A stretch of 8,709 nucleotides of DNA from Acidithiobacillus ferruginosus (GTDB taxonomy: Bacteria; Pseudomonadota; Gammaproteobacteria; Acidithiobacillales; Acidithiobacillaceae): contig NZ_JABBDR010000058.1 in the NCBI RefSeq assembly GCF_018854495.1, positions 1 through 8,709 on the forward strand. The letters are read 5' to 3'. Positions within the stretch are counted from its first letter, which is position 1; each line of letters opens with the position of its first letter. The notes under the pieces were generated by a model that worked only from the letters and a program-made list of their open reading frames with translations, was not told the origin of the DNA and ran no database searches. Position numbers and translations under genes: made by a program. Of this stretch, positions 1 through 4,322 are shown one piece after another.

Positions 1-82
1 TGAACCCGCAGCGGCAGGATAAAATGGCCGCTTAAAAAATGGGAGACGCGACAACTACCTTGACAGACGCCGGACCCAGCCT
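1..82. other. Gene-free left edge, possible mobile-element end
   Basis: No coding region is visible here. An inverted repeat GCGGC/GCCGC flanks an AT-rich loop near positions 12-32, and two similar AAAATGG words follow each other (about 21-27 and 36-42). Short AAAATG-type words repeated near an end are a habit of IS21-family elements, but no transposase is inside the window and no terminal repeat can be defined. An insertion-sequence end is only a weak possibility. Confidence 0.2.
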
Positions 83-179
83 CGCGAACGCCCTTGTCCT
101 TCTCCTTGCCTTCGGCTCTGCGAAAACCCGGCCCCAGGACTCGCACCTGGATAGCTATGTGCCATGCCCGGCGCACACG
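83..179 (-). repeat. 97-bp direct repeat, copy A
   Basis: This segment aligns without gaps to 744-840 at a constant offset of 661. Differences are one base at 88/749, one at 173/834, and a 12-bp block (149-160 against 810-821) in which only about 4 bases agree; everything else is identical. On the minus strand it begins CGTGTG and contains CCAGG-TGCGAGT-CCTGG, a 5-bp stem with a 7-nt loop that resembles a tRNA T-arm, then a purine-rich tract. No reading frame runs convincingly through it. It starts just after the DUF2442 gene's terminal palindrome. It could be a non-coding element, part of an unusual cassette recombination site, or a small mobile unit; I do not recognise it. Confidence 0.85.
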
Positions 180-185
180 GGTGAA

Positions 186-216
186 TCCAGCGGCACGCTT
201 TAGCGCGTCTGCTGGA
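186..216 (-). repeat. Imperfect palindrome over the DUF2442 stop codon
   Basis: The outer arms TCCAGC (186-191) and GCTGGA (211-216) pair perfectly. Inner arms 194-199 and 202-207 pair with one G·T wobble on the minus strand, and the two are separated by an unequal 2/3-nt internal loop. The DUF2442 stop codon lies at the hairpin tip. No T-tract follows, so it is not a classical intrinsic terminator. Its position, at the end of a cassette gene and just before a repeated junction, resembles a degenerate attC site, but the conserved AAC and GTT core bases are absent. Confidence 0.5.
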
Positions 217-475
217 ATGATGGATTGGACTTGGAAATCAATGGGAACGAAGCGGGGTTGCGGATAGACTCAACCGCAAGGTCGACATCTAGCATGGGCC
301 AATAAAGATGATTGGGGGACAGCAACTCAACCGTGGTGATTTGCTCAACCGTGGCGTGTTTGAACCACGGAAACTCAGCATATGAGACAAAAAGTTCATC
401 GTTGTCCACAAGTAGCCAGAAGCCCTTGCTTGATACCAACGAAACTTCAATTTCCGAAGTGGCTATGCCAGGCAT
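200..475 (-). CDS. DUF2442 family protein, partner of DUF4160
   Basis: A protein of about 91 residues with the pattern of the DUF2442 family: an N-terminal strand-rich part including GFWLLVDNDELFVSY, then a C-terminal part with HLYWPMLDVDLAVESI, matching the family's usual tryptophan-proline and aspartate-rich ending. I chose the ATG at 475 because AGGAG (483-487 on the plus strand as CTCCT) lies 7 nt upstream; an in-frame ATG at 499 would have no such site. The gene overlaps the end of the DUF4160 gene by 29 nt, which implies translational coupling. DUF4160 and DUF2442 genes are commonly found as neighbours and have been discussed as a toxin-antitoxin-like pair. The biochemical role is not established and the sequence shows no catalytic motif. 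Its stop codon lies in a palindrome next to a 97-bp repeat. Confidence 0.8.
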   Translation of the reverse strand: MPGIATSEIEVSLVSSKGFWLLVDNDELFVSYAEFPWFKHATVEQITTVELLSPNHLYWPMLDVDLAVESIRNPASFPLISKSNPSFQQTR

Positions 476-686
476 GGATGATCTCCTCGTGATGGGCATG
501 AACCAGAGCCAACGCCTCGCCGACCTGTTTTTGAGAAAGCCCTTGGTTTAATGCCAACTCAATTTCTGGCTCCAACCAAAATTTGGCTTCACCATCGGTA
601 TGAGTAACATGGACGTGTATTCTCGGTTCTTCGCGTGAAAAAAAGAAAAAGCGAAATGCCCCTTGACGGAAAATAGTAGGTGCCAT
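447..686 (-). CDS. DUF4160 family protein, possible toxin-like partner
   Basis: A 79-residue protein matching the DUF4160 family: the start MAPTIFRQGAFRFFFFS, the histidine motif IHVHV near residues 23-27, DGEAKFWLEP near 31-40, and a final helix ending in a histidine-rich stretch with WHSHF. Length is normal for the family. It precedes and overlaps the DUF2442 gene by 29 nt, the usual arrangement of this pair. No clear Shine-Dalgarno sequence precedes the ATG at 686, and the best upstream promoter-like match would place the transcript start almost at the ATG. The gene is bracketed by two copies of a 97-bp repeat together with its partner, which suggests the two genes moved as one cassette. 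The small size, overlap and mobile context fit a toxin-antitoxin-type module, but this is inference. Confidence 0.82.
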   Translation of the reverse strand: MAPTIFRQGAFRFFFFSREEPRIHVHVTHTDGEAKFWLEPEIELALNQGLSQKQVGEALALVHAHHEEIIHAWHSHFGN

Positions 687-692
687 GCGTCA

Positions 693-722
693 AGTTTAGC
701 AGCTAGCCATGAGAATGCCCAA
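693..722 (-). promoter_or_regulatory. Possible promoter of the DUF4160-DUF2442 pair
   Basis: On the minus strand TTGGGC (722-717) and TAAACT (698-693) are separated by 18 nt. The -35-like box coincides with the GTTGGGC core of an attC half site. The predicted start would fall at about 686, the DUF4160 ATG, giving a leaderless transcript. The match is modest and could be chance. Confidence 0.3.
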
Positions 723-743
723 CGCCCAAGCTCAGCCGCGGCC
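717..743 (-). other. Right half of an attC-type site
   Basis: On the minus strand this reads GCCGCGGCTGAGCTT, then GGGC, then GTTGGGC. It has the look of the L'-R' half of an integron attC site, ending in the GTTRRRY core. A matching left half is not adjacent: the 97-bp repeat copy B abuts it instead. The DUF4160 cassette starts immediately after the core. Confidence 0.5.
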
Positions 744-840
744 CGCGAGCGCCCTTGTCCTTCTCCTTGCCTTCGGCTCTGCGAAAACCCGGCCCCAGGA
801 CTCGCACCTATGAAGTAACGCGCCATGCCCGGCACACACG
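744..840 (-). repeat. 97-bp direct repeat, copy B
   Basis: This is the second copy of the repeat at 83-179, in the same orientation, with no insertions or deletions between copies. The 12-bp block 810-821 differs from its counterpart at about 8 positions, against two mismatches in the other 85 bp. The T-arm-like stem of copy A is weakened here because the variable block forms part of its 5' arm. The copy lies between a left attC-like half (842-901) and a right attC-like half (717-743), as if it had been inserted into, or recombined at, the cassette junction. No gene is supported across it. Confidence 0.85.
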
Positions 841-841
841 T

Positions 842-901
842 GTTAGGTGAGCGGCCTCACGCGGCGTTATGCACGAGGTCCGCTCGACCGCAGGGTTGGG
901 C
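842..901 (-). other. Left part of an attC site, toxin-antitoxin cassette
   Basis: On the minus strand GCCCAAC (901-895) fits the R'' consensus RYYYAAC and lies 9 nt beyond the antitoxin stop. It is followed by GAGCGGACC and, 20 nt later, GGCCGCTC, which pair with a single unpaired base, the extrahelical-base pattern of attC hairpins. The expected GTTRRRY core is missing: after CACCTAACACG the sequence passes straight into repeat copy B. On the plus strand three GTTRRRY-like words (842-848, 866-872, 895-901) lie in a row, which suggests repeated recombination or rearrangement. The 687-910 interval holds only this, repeat B and the right attC half. Confidence 0.6.
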
Positions 902-910
902 CGCACGATT

Positions 911-1219
911 TTACGCAGCAAGTTCTTGCAGAACTTCGGGGTGGCGTTCTGCGACGCGGAAGAGCGTTTTTGCCGCGCCTGACGGCTCCCGGCGACCCTG
1001 TTCCCAGTCTTGGAGTGTGCGCACAGAAACTCCAAGCAGCGCAGCAAAGGCGGTTTGAGAAAGACCAGATGCCAAGCGGGCATGAGCGACTGCAGAAATC
1101 TCGGGGCAATGAACACGGGCACGAATGCCCGCCTTCATTTCGCGCACCGACGCTAGCAGTTCAGCACTAATGTCAATTTTGGGCTGGCGGCCCACAGACT
1201 TTTGTTTGGCTTTACGCAT
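911..1219 (-). CDS. XRE-family antitoxin of a RelE/HigB-type module
   Basis: A 102-residue DNA-binding protein. Residues 1-40 are a basic, helix-prone linker, and residues 41-90 form a helix-turn-helix of the Cro/C1 (XRE) type. The core LSQTAFAALLGVSVRTLQDW spans about 53-72: helix 2 with QTAFAALL, then the recognition helix with SVRTLQDWEQGRREP. In this family the antitoxin follows the toxin, neutralises it and represses the shared promoter. The ATG at 1219 overlaps the toxin stop by 8 nt and has GAGGAG 8 nt upstream. The protein appears intact although the toxin is frameshifted, so it may persist as an orphan antitoxin and repressor. A perfect 13-bp palindrome in the upstream promoter is the obvious binding site. 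An attC-like site starts 9 nt after its stop. Confidence 0.85.
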   Translation of the reverse strand: MRKAKQKSVGRQPKIDISAELLASVREMKAGIRARVHCPEISAVAHARLASGLSQTAFAALLGVSVRTLQDWEQGRREPSGAAKTLFRVAERHPEVLQELAA

Positions 1220-1525
1220 TTTCAATCTCCTCTTTGATCTGCCGGAGCACATGCGCCGGGATGTTGTCGCGCACAGATTTTCCGTAAACCAGCAGCAACC
1301 AGATTTCTCCATCGGCGAGGCGATTGAAGTAAATAACTCGCACCCCACCGCGCTTGCCAGGCCAGCACTTCCCCATCGGACCTTTCTCACACCTCCCGAC
1401 CCAGGCACGACATCACCAGCATCTGGGTTTCCGGCGATGAACGTGATAAAGGCGGTTCGATTTTCATCGCTCCAACAGTCGTTAGCGAGGCGGACAAACG
1501 TAGGAGTTTCGATAACCGTGAACAT
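1212..1525 (-). pseudogene. RelE/HigB-type toxin with a one-base frameshift
   Basis: The N-terminal half starts MFTVIETPTFVRLANDCWS and continues to VVPGSGGVRKVRW, the classic start of a RelE/HigB-like mRNA interferase of the COG4737 type. The C-terminal half (GKRGGVRVIYFNRLADGEI, then LLLVYGKSVRDNIP and a final helix ending EEIENA) is present in another frame. The switch lies at about 1356-1363, and restoring one missing base there gives a 104-residue protein, the normal length, ending at TAA 1212-1214. Read without repair, the N-terminal frame runs through into the antitoxin frame and would give a 204-residue chimera from this ATG. The missing base removes the YFNR and YGKS parts where catalytic residues of this family lie, so the toxin is probably dead. 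A sequencing error is the main alternative; no slippery sequence suggests programmed frameshifting. Confidence 0.8.
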
Positions 1526-1532
1526 GTATTCA

Positions 1533-1561
1533 TGTATACGGCATTGCCGTAGTCCGGTCAA
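1533..1561 (-). promoter_or_regulatory. Promoter of the toxin-antitoxin cassette
   Basis: On the minus strand TTGACC (1561-1556) and TATACA (1538-1533) are separated by exactly 17 nt, a strong sigma-70-type match. The start site would fall at about 1526-1527, one or two bases before the toxin ATG at 1525, implying a leaderless or nearly leaderless mRNA. The cassette thus carries its own promoter rather than depending on an upstream integron promoter. Confidence 0.65.
1538..1550. promoter_or_regulatory. Palindromic operator for the XRE antitoxin
   Basis: The word ACGGCA-T-TGCCGT is a perfect 13-bp inverted repeat filling most of the spacer between -35 and -10. Toxin-antitoxin operons of this type are autorepressed by the antitoxin binding such palindromes. 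The assignment to this antitoxin is inference from position. Confidence 0.6.
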
Positions 1562-1587
1562 ACGCTAGAGATATGGCTCATAGTGTG

Positions 1588-1644
1588 GCCCAACGTTCAA
1601 ATTATCGGGCGCCGTCAGGCGTCCCGTTGAATGAGAAGTTAGCC
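1588..1644 (-). other. attC recombination site of the GNAT cassette
   Basis: Read on the minus strand: R'' GGCTAAC (1644-1638), ATTCAA, CGGGACGCC, a TGAC loop, GGCGCCCG, TTGAAC, and R' ending GTTGGGC (1594-1588). The arms pair as CGGG(A)CGCC with GGCGCCCG, leaving one extrahelical A in L'', and ATTCAA pairs with TTGAA(C). Total length is 57 bp, typical of a short integron attC. The crossover G/TT would be between 1594 and 1593. The site overlaps the 3' end of the acetyltransferase gene, which is common for compact cassettes. This is the clearest evidence that the left region is an integron cassette array. Confidence 0.85.
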
Positions 1645-2183
1645 ACGGCGGACAAAAGCGCTTCGGCCTGTCGCCAAGCGAACCGAAACTTCGGAATAGC
1701 ACCTCCGTCGGGTGGTATCCATATGTCGCTACCGACGTTTTCCGCACCAAGCCGCTCGTAGAACATTTGGGCACCAAGATTGAGTTTGAGAACCCACAGA
1801 TAAATTCCGTGGCCGGCATGCGTCTGCGCTGACCAAGATGCCACCGCACGCATGAGCTTTGCACCAACACCTTGACGTTTGTGTGTTTGGCTGACATGAA
1901 TATTTTCTAGCAGGGTTCCCCAGAGTGGATCATCGCTGCCATAGGCGCAAGCGAAGCCAGCAATTTCACCTGCGGACTCTGCAACGATTACGCGCTGATT
2001 CGACGGTAGCTGACTAAAACGCTTACGCCACAGGGTCAAGCGTTCGGCTTCGACTTCTCCATCAAGATAAGCATCACTAAGCATTCCGCGATAGGCGCTG
2101 CGCCAACTCGCTGCGTGCAACTGCGCGATATTCTGAGTGTCGGATTCGTATGCTTCCCTGATTCGCATATGAGTAGCTAACAT
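1602..2183 (-). CDS. GNAT family N-acetyltransferase in an integron cassette
   Basis: A 193-residue protein with the GCN5-related acetyltransferase fold. The N-terminal part has AASWRSAYRGML (about 25-35), typical of this group. Motif A, which binds acetyl-CoA pyrophosphate, is IHVSQTHKRQGVGAKLM (about 95-111) with the R-Q-G-V-G loop. Motif B is NLGAQMFYERLGA (135-147). The substrate is unknown; relatives acylate amines of antibiotics, proteins or small metabolites, and the cassette setting permits but does not show drug modification. The ATG at 2183 has GGAA about 8 nt upstream and is preferred; an ATG at 2168 is possible. The last dozen or so residues (ANFSFNGTPDGAR) are encoded by the attC site itself, so the tail is a cassette by-product. 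A GTTAGGC core site lies 35 nt upstream of the start, marking the other cassette boundary. Confidence 0.88.
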   Translation of the reverse strand: MLATHMRIREAYESDTQNIAQLHAASWRSAYRGMLSDAYLDGEVEAERLTLWRKRFSQLPSNQRVIVAESAGEIAGFACAYGSDDPLWGTLLENIHVSQTHKRQGVGAKLMRAVASWSAQTHAGHGIYLWVLKLNLGAQMFYERLGAENVGSDIWIPPDGGAIPKFRFAWRQAEALLSAVANFSFNGTPDGAR

Positions 2184-2213
2184 AATTTAGATTCCACAAC
2201 GCTACCATATGCA

Positions 2214-2279
2214 CATTGCCTAACACAACAGGGGCAACAATCAACATACTGTATCTACACAATACTGACCATTGCCTAA
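2214..2279 (-). other. Cassette boundary core GTTAGGC with duplicated TTAGGCAATG
   Basis: On the minus strand GTTAGGC occupies 2224-2218 and fits the integron core GTTRRRY, so the crossover preceding the GNAT cassette would lie between 2224 and 2223. No pairing left half precedes it, which is more like attI than attC. The 10-bp word TTAGGCAATG occurs twice, at 2223-2214 and 2279-2270, 56 bp apart. A further TTTTAGGC lies at about 2300-2293. No integrase gene follows on either strand inside the window. Confidence 0.5.
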
Positions 2280-2292
2280 AAATTTAGGACAG

Positions 2293-2390
2293 CCTAAAAT
2301 TTTCCGGACGGAAATAGCCAAGCAACTCACAGCACCCCGCCAGACTCTTGGATCAAGTGCGCGCCCGGATGATCCAGCCATAATGGCTAC
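2293..2390 (-). terminator. Structured gap after the envelope operon, possible terminator
   Basis: The 210-nt gap between the operon and the GNAT gene has no gene. Just after the last operon stop, on the minus strand, come AGCCAT-T-ATGGCT (2388-2376) and then GGATCA...TGATCC (2375-2350). Farther on is TTTCC-GTCC-GGAAA followed by ATTTT (about 2314-2297), the nearest thing to an intrinsic terminator. The stems are short, so termination here is plausible but unproven. Confidence 0.3.
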
Positions 2391-2393
2391 CCA

Positions 2394-2774
2394 TTACCGC
2401 CGCCAATAGGGCGCCAATAATAACGCCTCCGGCACCAGCGTTTTAATCGCTGCGGGAATTTCCAGCGTTAAACCAGGACGCGGGCGGATGCTGACCCACA
2501 ATAAATTCGTGCGCATATTGAGATCGGCAAATACCACCCAGGAGCCGTAATGGTGCAATACGGCATTAATAATACGCAGGGTGTGTTGCTGGCGAATACC
2601 GCTTTTCTGGCGGAGTCCGGGGAAGATCATGCGGAAATCGGAGAGGAGATGGCCGGCATCGTCGCGACTGGGGACCCTTTTCCAGAGGGGCTCGTCGGGC
2701 TGCAGTCCGGCAAAGGCGGACGGCTTGAGGGACGTCGATAGGGGGGATTTCAGCGCCAGCGGTGATGCAGACAT
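2394..2774 (-). CDS. Unrecognised 126-residue protein at the operon end
   Basis: I do not recognise this protein. I chose the ATG at 2774 because AGGAG lies 6 nt upstream; upstream in-frame codons read into the ppa 3' region and lack a ribosome site. Residues 1-30 are rich in Ser, Pro and Leu and look disordered. Residues 31-126 look folded: a helical part (HLLSDFRMIFPGLRQKSG), another with RIINAVLHHYGSW (67-79), a strand-like VVFADL, then RTNLLWVSIRPRPG and a C-terminal helix ending APYWRR. There is no signal peptide and no clear membrane segment. It lies 64 nt after ppa, with a small CCGC-CCT-GCGG hairpin in the gap, so it is probably cotranscribed, perhaps with reduced expression. Composition is like that of its operon neighbours, so it is probably a resident gene. 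Confidence 0.72.
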   Translation of the reverse strand: MSASPLALKSPLSTSLKPSAFAGLQPDEPLWKRVPSRDDAGHLLSDFRMIFPGLRQKSGIRQQHTLRIINAVLHHYGSWVVFADLNMRTNLLWVSIRPRPGLTLEIPAAIKTLVPEALLLAPYWRR

Positions 2775-2838
2775 GGGGCTCTCCTGCATAAGCGAGTCGC
2801 CCTCAGTCTGCCTGCTTCGCCGCAGGGCGGCAAGACCT

Positions 2839-3360
2839 TCAGGCGTAGCGCGCGGCGTCCGCTTCGATGATCCTGCGGGCCTCGGCCACGCTGGCCCAGT
2901 CCTTGAGTTTGACCCACTTGCCGGGCTCCAGGTCCTTGTAATGCTCGAAGAAATGGCGGATCTGGTTGCACAGTGGCTCGGGCAGATCACTGACATCCCG
3001 GATAGCGGAGTAACCGGCGGCGACCTTGTCGTGGGGGACGGCGACGATCTTGGCATCGATGCCCTTCTCGTCTTCCATCATCAGTACGCCGACCGGACGG
3101 GCGCGGATCACGGCGCCGGGAGCGACGGGCTGCGGTGCCAGAACCAGACAATCGGTGGGGTCACCATCGTCGGACAGGGTGTTGGGGATGAATCCGTAAT
3201 TGAGCGGGTAGTGCATGGCGGTGAAAAGGAAACGATCGACCACGATGGCGCCGGATTCTTTGTCCAGTTCATATTTGACGGAGGAACCCTGGGGTACCTC
3301 GATCACGACATTGATGTCATCCGGCAGTGACTGGCCGGCCGGGATTTTTTTCAGGTCCAT
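2839..3360 (-). CDS. ppa: Inorganic pyrophosphatase, family I
   Basis: Cytoplasmic enzyme hydrolysing pyrophosphate to two phosphates with Mg2+. The 173-residue protein can be read in register with the E. coli enzyme, and the active-site residues fall at the same numbers: K29, E31, R43, Y55, D65, D67, D70, D97, D102, K104, Y141 and K142. The signature reads DGDPTDC, with Thr where most members have a hydrophobic residue, a mild deviation. The ATG at 3360 has AAGGAG 7 nt upstream. The gene starts 21 nt after kdsB. KdsB releases pyrophosphate when it makes CMP-Kdo, so Ppa next to it would pull that reaction forward as well as serve all biosynthesis. This coupling is inference from context. Confidence 0.96.
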   Translation of the reverse strand: MDLKKIPAGQSLPDDINVVIEVPQGSSVKYELDKESGAIVVDRFLFTAMHYPLNYGFIPNTLSDDGDPTDCLVLAPQPVAPGAVIRARPVGVLMMEDEKGIDAKIVAVPHDKVAAGYSAIRDVSDLPEPLCNQIRHFFEHYKDLEPGKWVKLKDWASVAEARRIIEADAARYA

Positions 3361-3381
3361 GCAAAAACTCCTTGTGGATGA

Positions 3382-4143
3382 TCAGGGAAAAAGGTCGCGC
3401 ACGCGGTCAAGGTCGGCGGCGGTGTCCACACCCGCCGCGGGCGCTTCTGCCGCGCAATATACCGCAATCTGCACGCCGCGCTCCAACGCCCGCATCTGCT
3501 CCAGCGACTCGATATTTTCCAGAGGACTGGCGGGCCACGCGGCATAGTCCTGCAAAAAGGCATTGCGGTAGGCGTAGAGACCAAGATGCCGCCACCAGAT
3601 GCCCGGGGTTTGCGGCAAAGTCTGCCCGCTGCTCAGGGGGAAACGGCTGCGATCCCAGGGAATAGGGGCGCGAGAAAAGTACCGGGCGCAGCCTTCGGCA
3701 TTGAGCACCAGTTTGACCGCGTGGGGATCGGCCAGCTCATCCCAGTGGGTAATGGGGACGGCGGCGGTGGCCATCTGCCGCTGCGGATGATCCAGCAGCA
3801 GTTGGGCGGTGGCGTGCAACAGGGCGGGCGTCATGCCCGGCTCGTCACCCTGCAGATTGACGATAATGGCGTCATCGGCCAGTTCCAGCAGACGCGCCGC
3901 TTCCGCCAGGCGCTCGGTGCCGCAGACATGCTCCGCGGCGGTCAACAGGGCTTCACCGCCATAGCTGCGGATGCAATCCACCACTTCGGGGTGGTCGGCG
4001 GCCACCACCACCTGCGCGGCACCGCTTTCCAGCGCACGCCGCCGCACCTGCTCGATCATGGGGATGCCGCCCACGTCCAGCAACACCTTGCGCGGCAGAC
4101 GGCTAGAGGCCAGCCGGGCGGGAATCAGGACGCAGAAGCTCAC
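3382..4143 (-). CDS. kdsB: CMP-Kdo synthase (3-deoxy-manno-octulosonate cytidylyltransferase)
   Basis: Cytoplasmic enzyme joining Kdo to CMP from CTP, releasing pyrophosphate, to activate Kdo for the LPS inner core. The 253-residue protein has the family motifs in order: IPARLASSRLPRK (7-19) for CTP binding, NLQGDEP (96-102) with the metal-binding Asp100, YFSRAPIPWDR (155-165), HLGLYAYR (186-193), LEQMRALE (214-221) and GVDTAADL (238-245). Many orthologues have Gly where this one has Arg18. The start is GTG at 4143, whose GTGA overlaps the ycaR stop by 4 nt; GAGGA lies about 9 nt upstream. The order lpxK-ycaR-kdsB is the standard gammaproteobacterial arrangement. Confidence 0.95.
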   Translation of the reverse strand: MSFCVLIPARLASSRLPRKVLLDVGGIPMIEQVRRRALESGAAQVVVAADHPEVVDCIRSYGGEALLTAAEHVCGTERLAEAARLLELADDAIIVNLQGDEPGMTPALLHATAQLLLDHPQRQMATAAVPITHWDELADPHAVKLVLNAEGCARYFSRAPIPWDRSRFPLSSGQTLPQTPGIWWRHLGLYAYRNAFLQDYAAWPASPLENIESLEQMRALERGVQIAVYCAAEAPAAGVDTAADLDRVRDLFP

Positions 4144-4322
4144 GCGGGCTTGTCCTCGTAGGGCTTGGCCTCGTCAATGAGCAGCACCGGGATGTCGTCG
4201 CGGATGGGATATTGCAGATGGCAACGCGGACAGCAGAGGGCCTGACGCTGGGCACAGGGTTGCAGACTGCCCTTGCATTGCGGGCAGGCAAGCAGGTCCA
4301 GCAGGCGGTGGTCGATACTCAT
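4140..4322 (-). CDS. ycaR: YcaR/Trm112-like zinc-ribbon protein
   Basis: A 60-residue protein of the UPF0434/Trm112 family. Two cysteine pairs, CPQC (13-16) and CPRC (31-34), can hold one zinc ion, followed by the family's YPIRDDIPVLL (38-48) and an acidic tail. Its role is unclear; Trm112 in eukaryotes and archaea activates methyltransferases, and the bacterial homologue is conserved between lpxK and kdsB without a settled function. The ATG at 4322 has GGAGAAG just upstream inside lpxK and overlaps the lpxK stop by 1 nt (TGATG). Its own stop overlaps kdsB by 4 nt. A longer in-frame extension upstream is only the shadow of lpxK. Confidence 0.93.
   Translation of the reverse strand: MSIDHRLLDLLACPQCKGSLQPCAQRQALCCPRCHLQYPIRDDIPVLLIDEAKPYEDKPA

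Noticed and set aside
83..179. tRNA gene from the T-arm-like stem and loop
   Set aside because: No acceptor, D-arm or anticodon arm can be built around it, and the stem is weakened in the other copy.
83..840. CRISPR-like array
   Set aside because: Only two 97-bp copies separated by 564 bp that contain genes; no regular short spacers.
744..840. Group II intron remnant, because GTGCG resembles an intron 5' end near an attC
   Set aside because: No domain V motif or reverse-transcriptase coding is present and the GTGCG match is too short to support it.
1356..1363. Programmed frameshifting to make the full toxin
   Set aside because: No heptameric slippery sequence or clear downstream stimulatory structure is visible; a plain one-base deletion or sequencing error is simpler.
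911..1561. An apparent single 216-residue protein
   Set aside because: It is the frameshifted toxin start read through into the antitoxin frame; both families are recognisable separately and the antitoxin has its own start and ribosome site.
2249..2267. LexA box near the cassette boundary
   Set aside because: CTGT is present but the matching ACAG is not at the right spacing.
2815..2830. Intrinsic terminator between ppa and the last gene
   Set aside because: The CCGC/GCGG hairpin is short and has no following T-tract.
2394..3056. A 220-residue reading of the last operon gene
   Set aside because: The upstream part is antisense-frame noise over ppa, with proline/serine-rich low-quality sequence; the ribosome site supports the ATG at 2774.
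2581..3330. Long plus-strand open frames across ppa, lpxK and the Kdo-transferase-like gene
   Set aside because: They are antisense shadows typical of GC-rich coding sequence; none shows a recognisable family or ribosome site.
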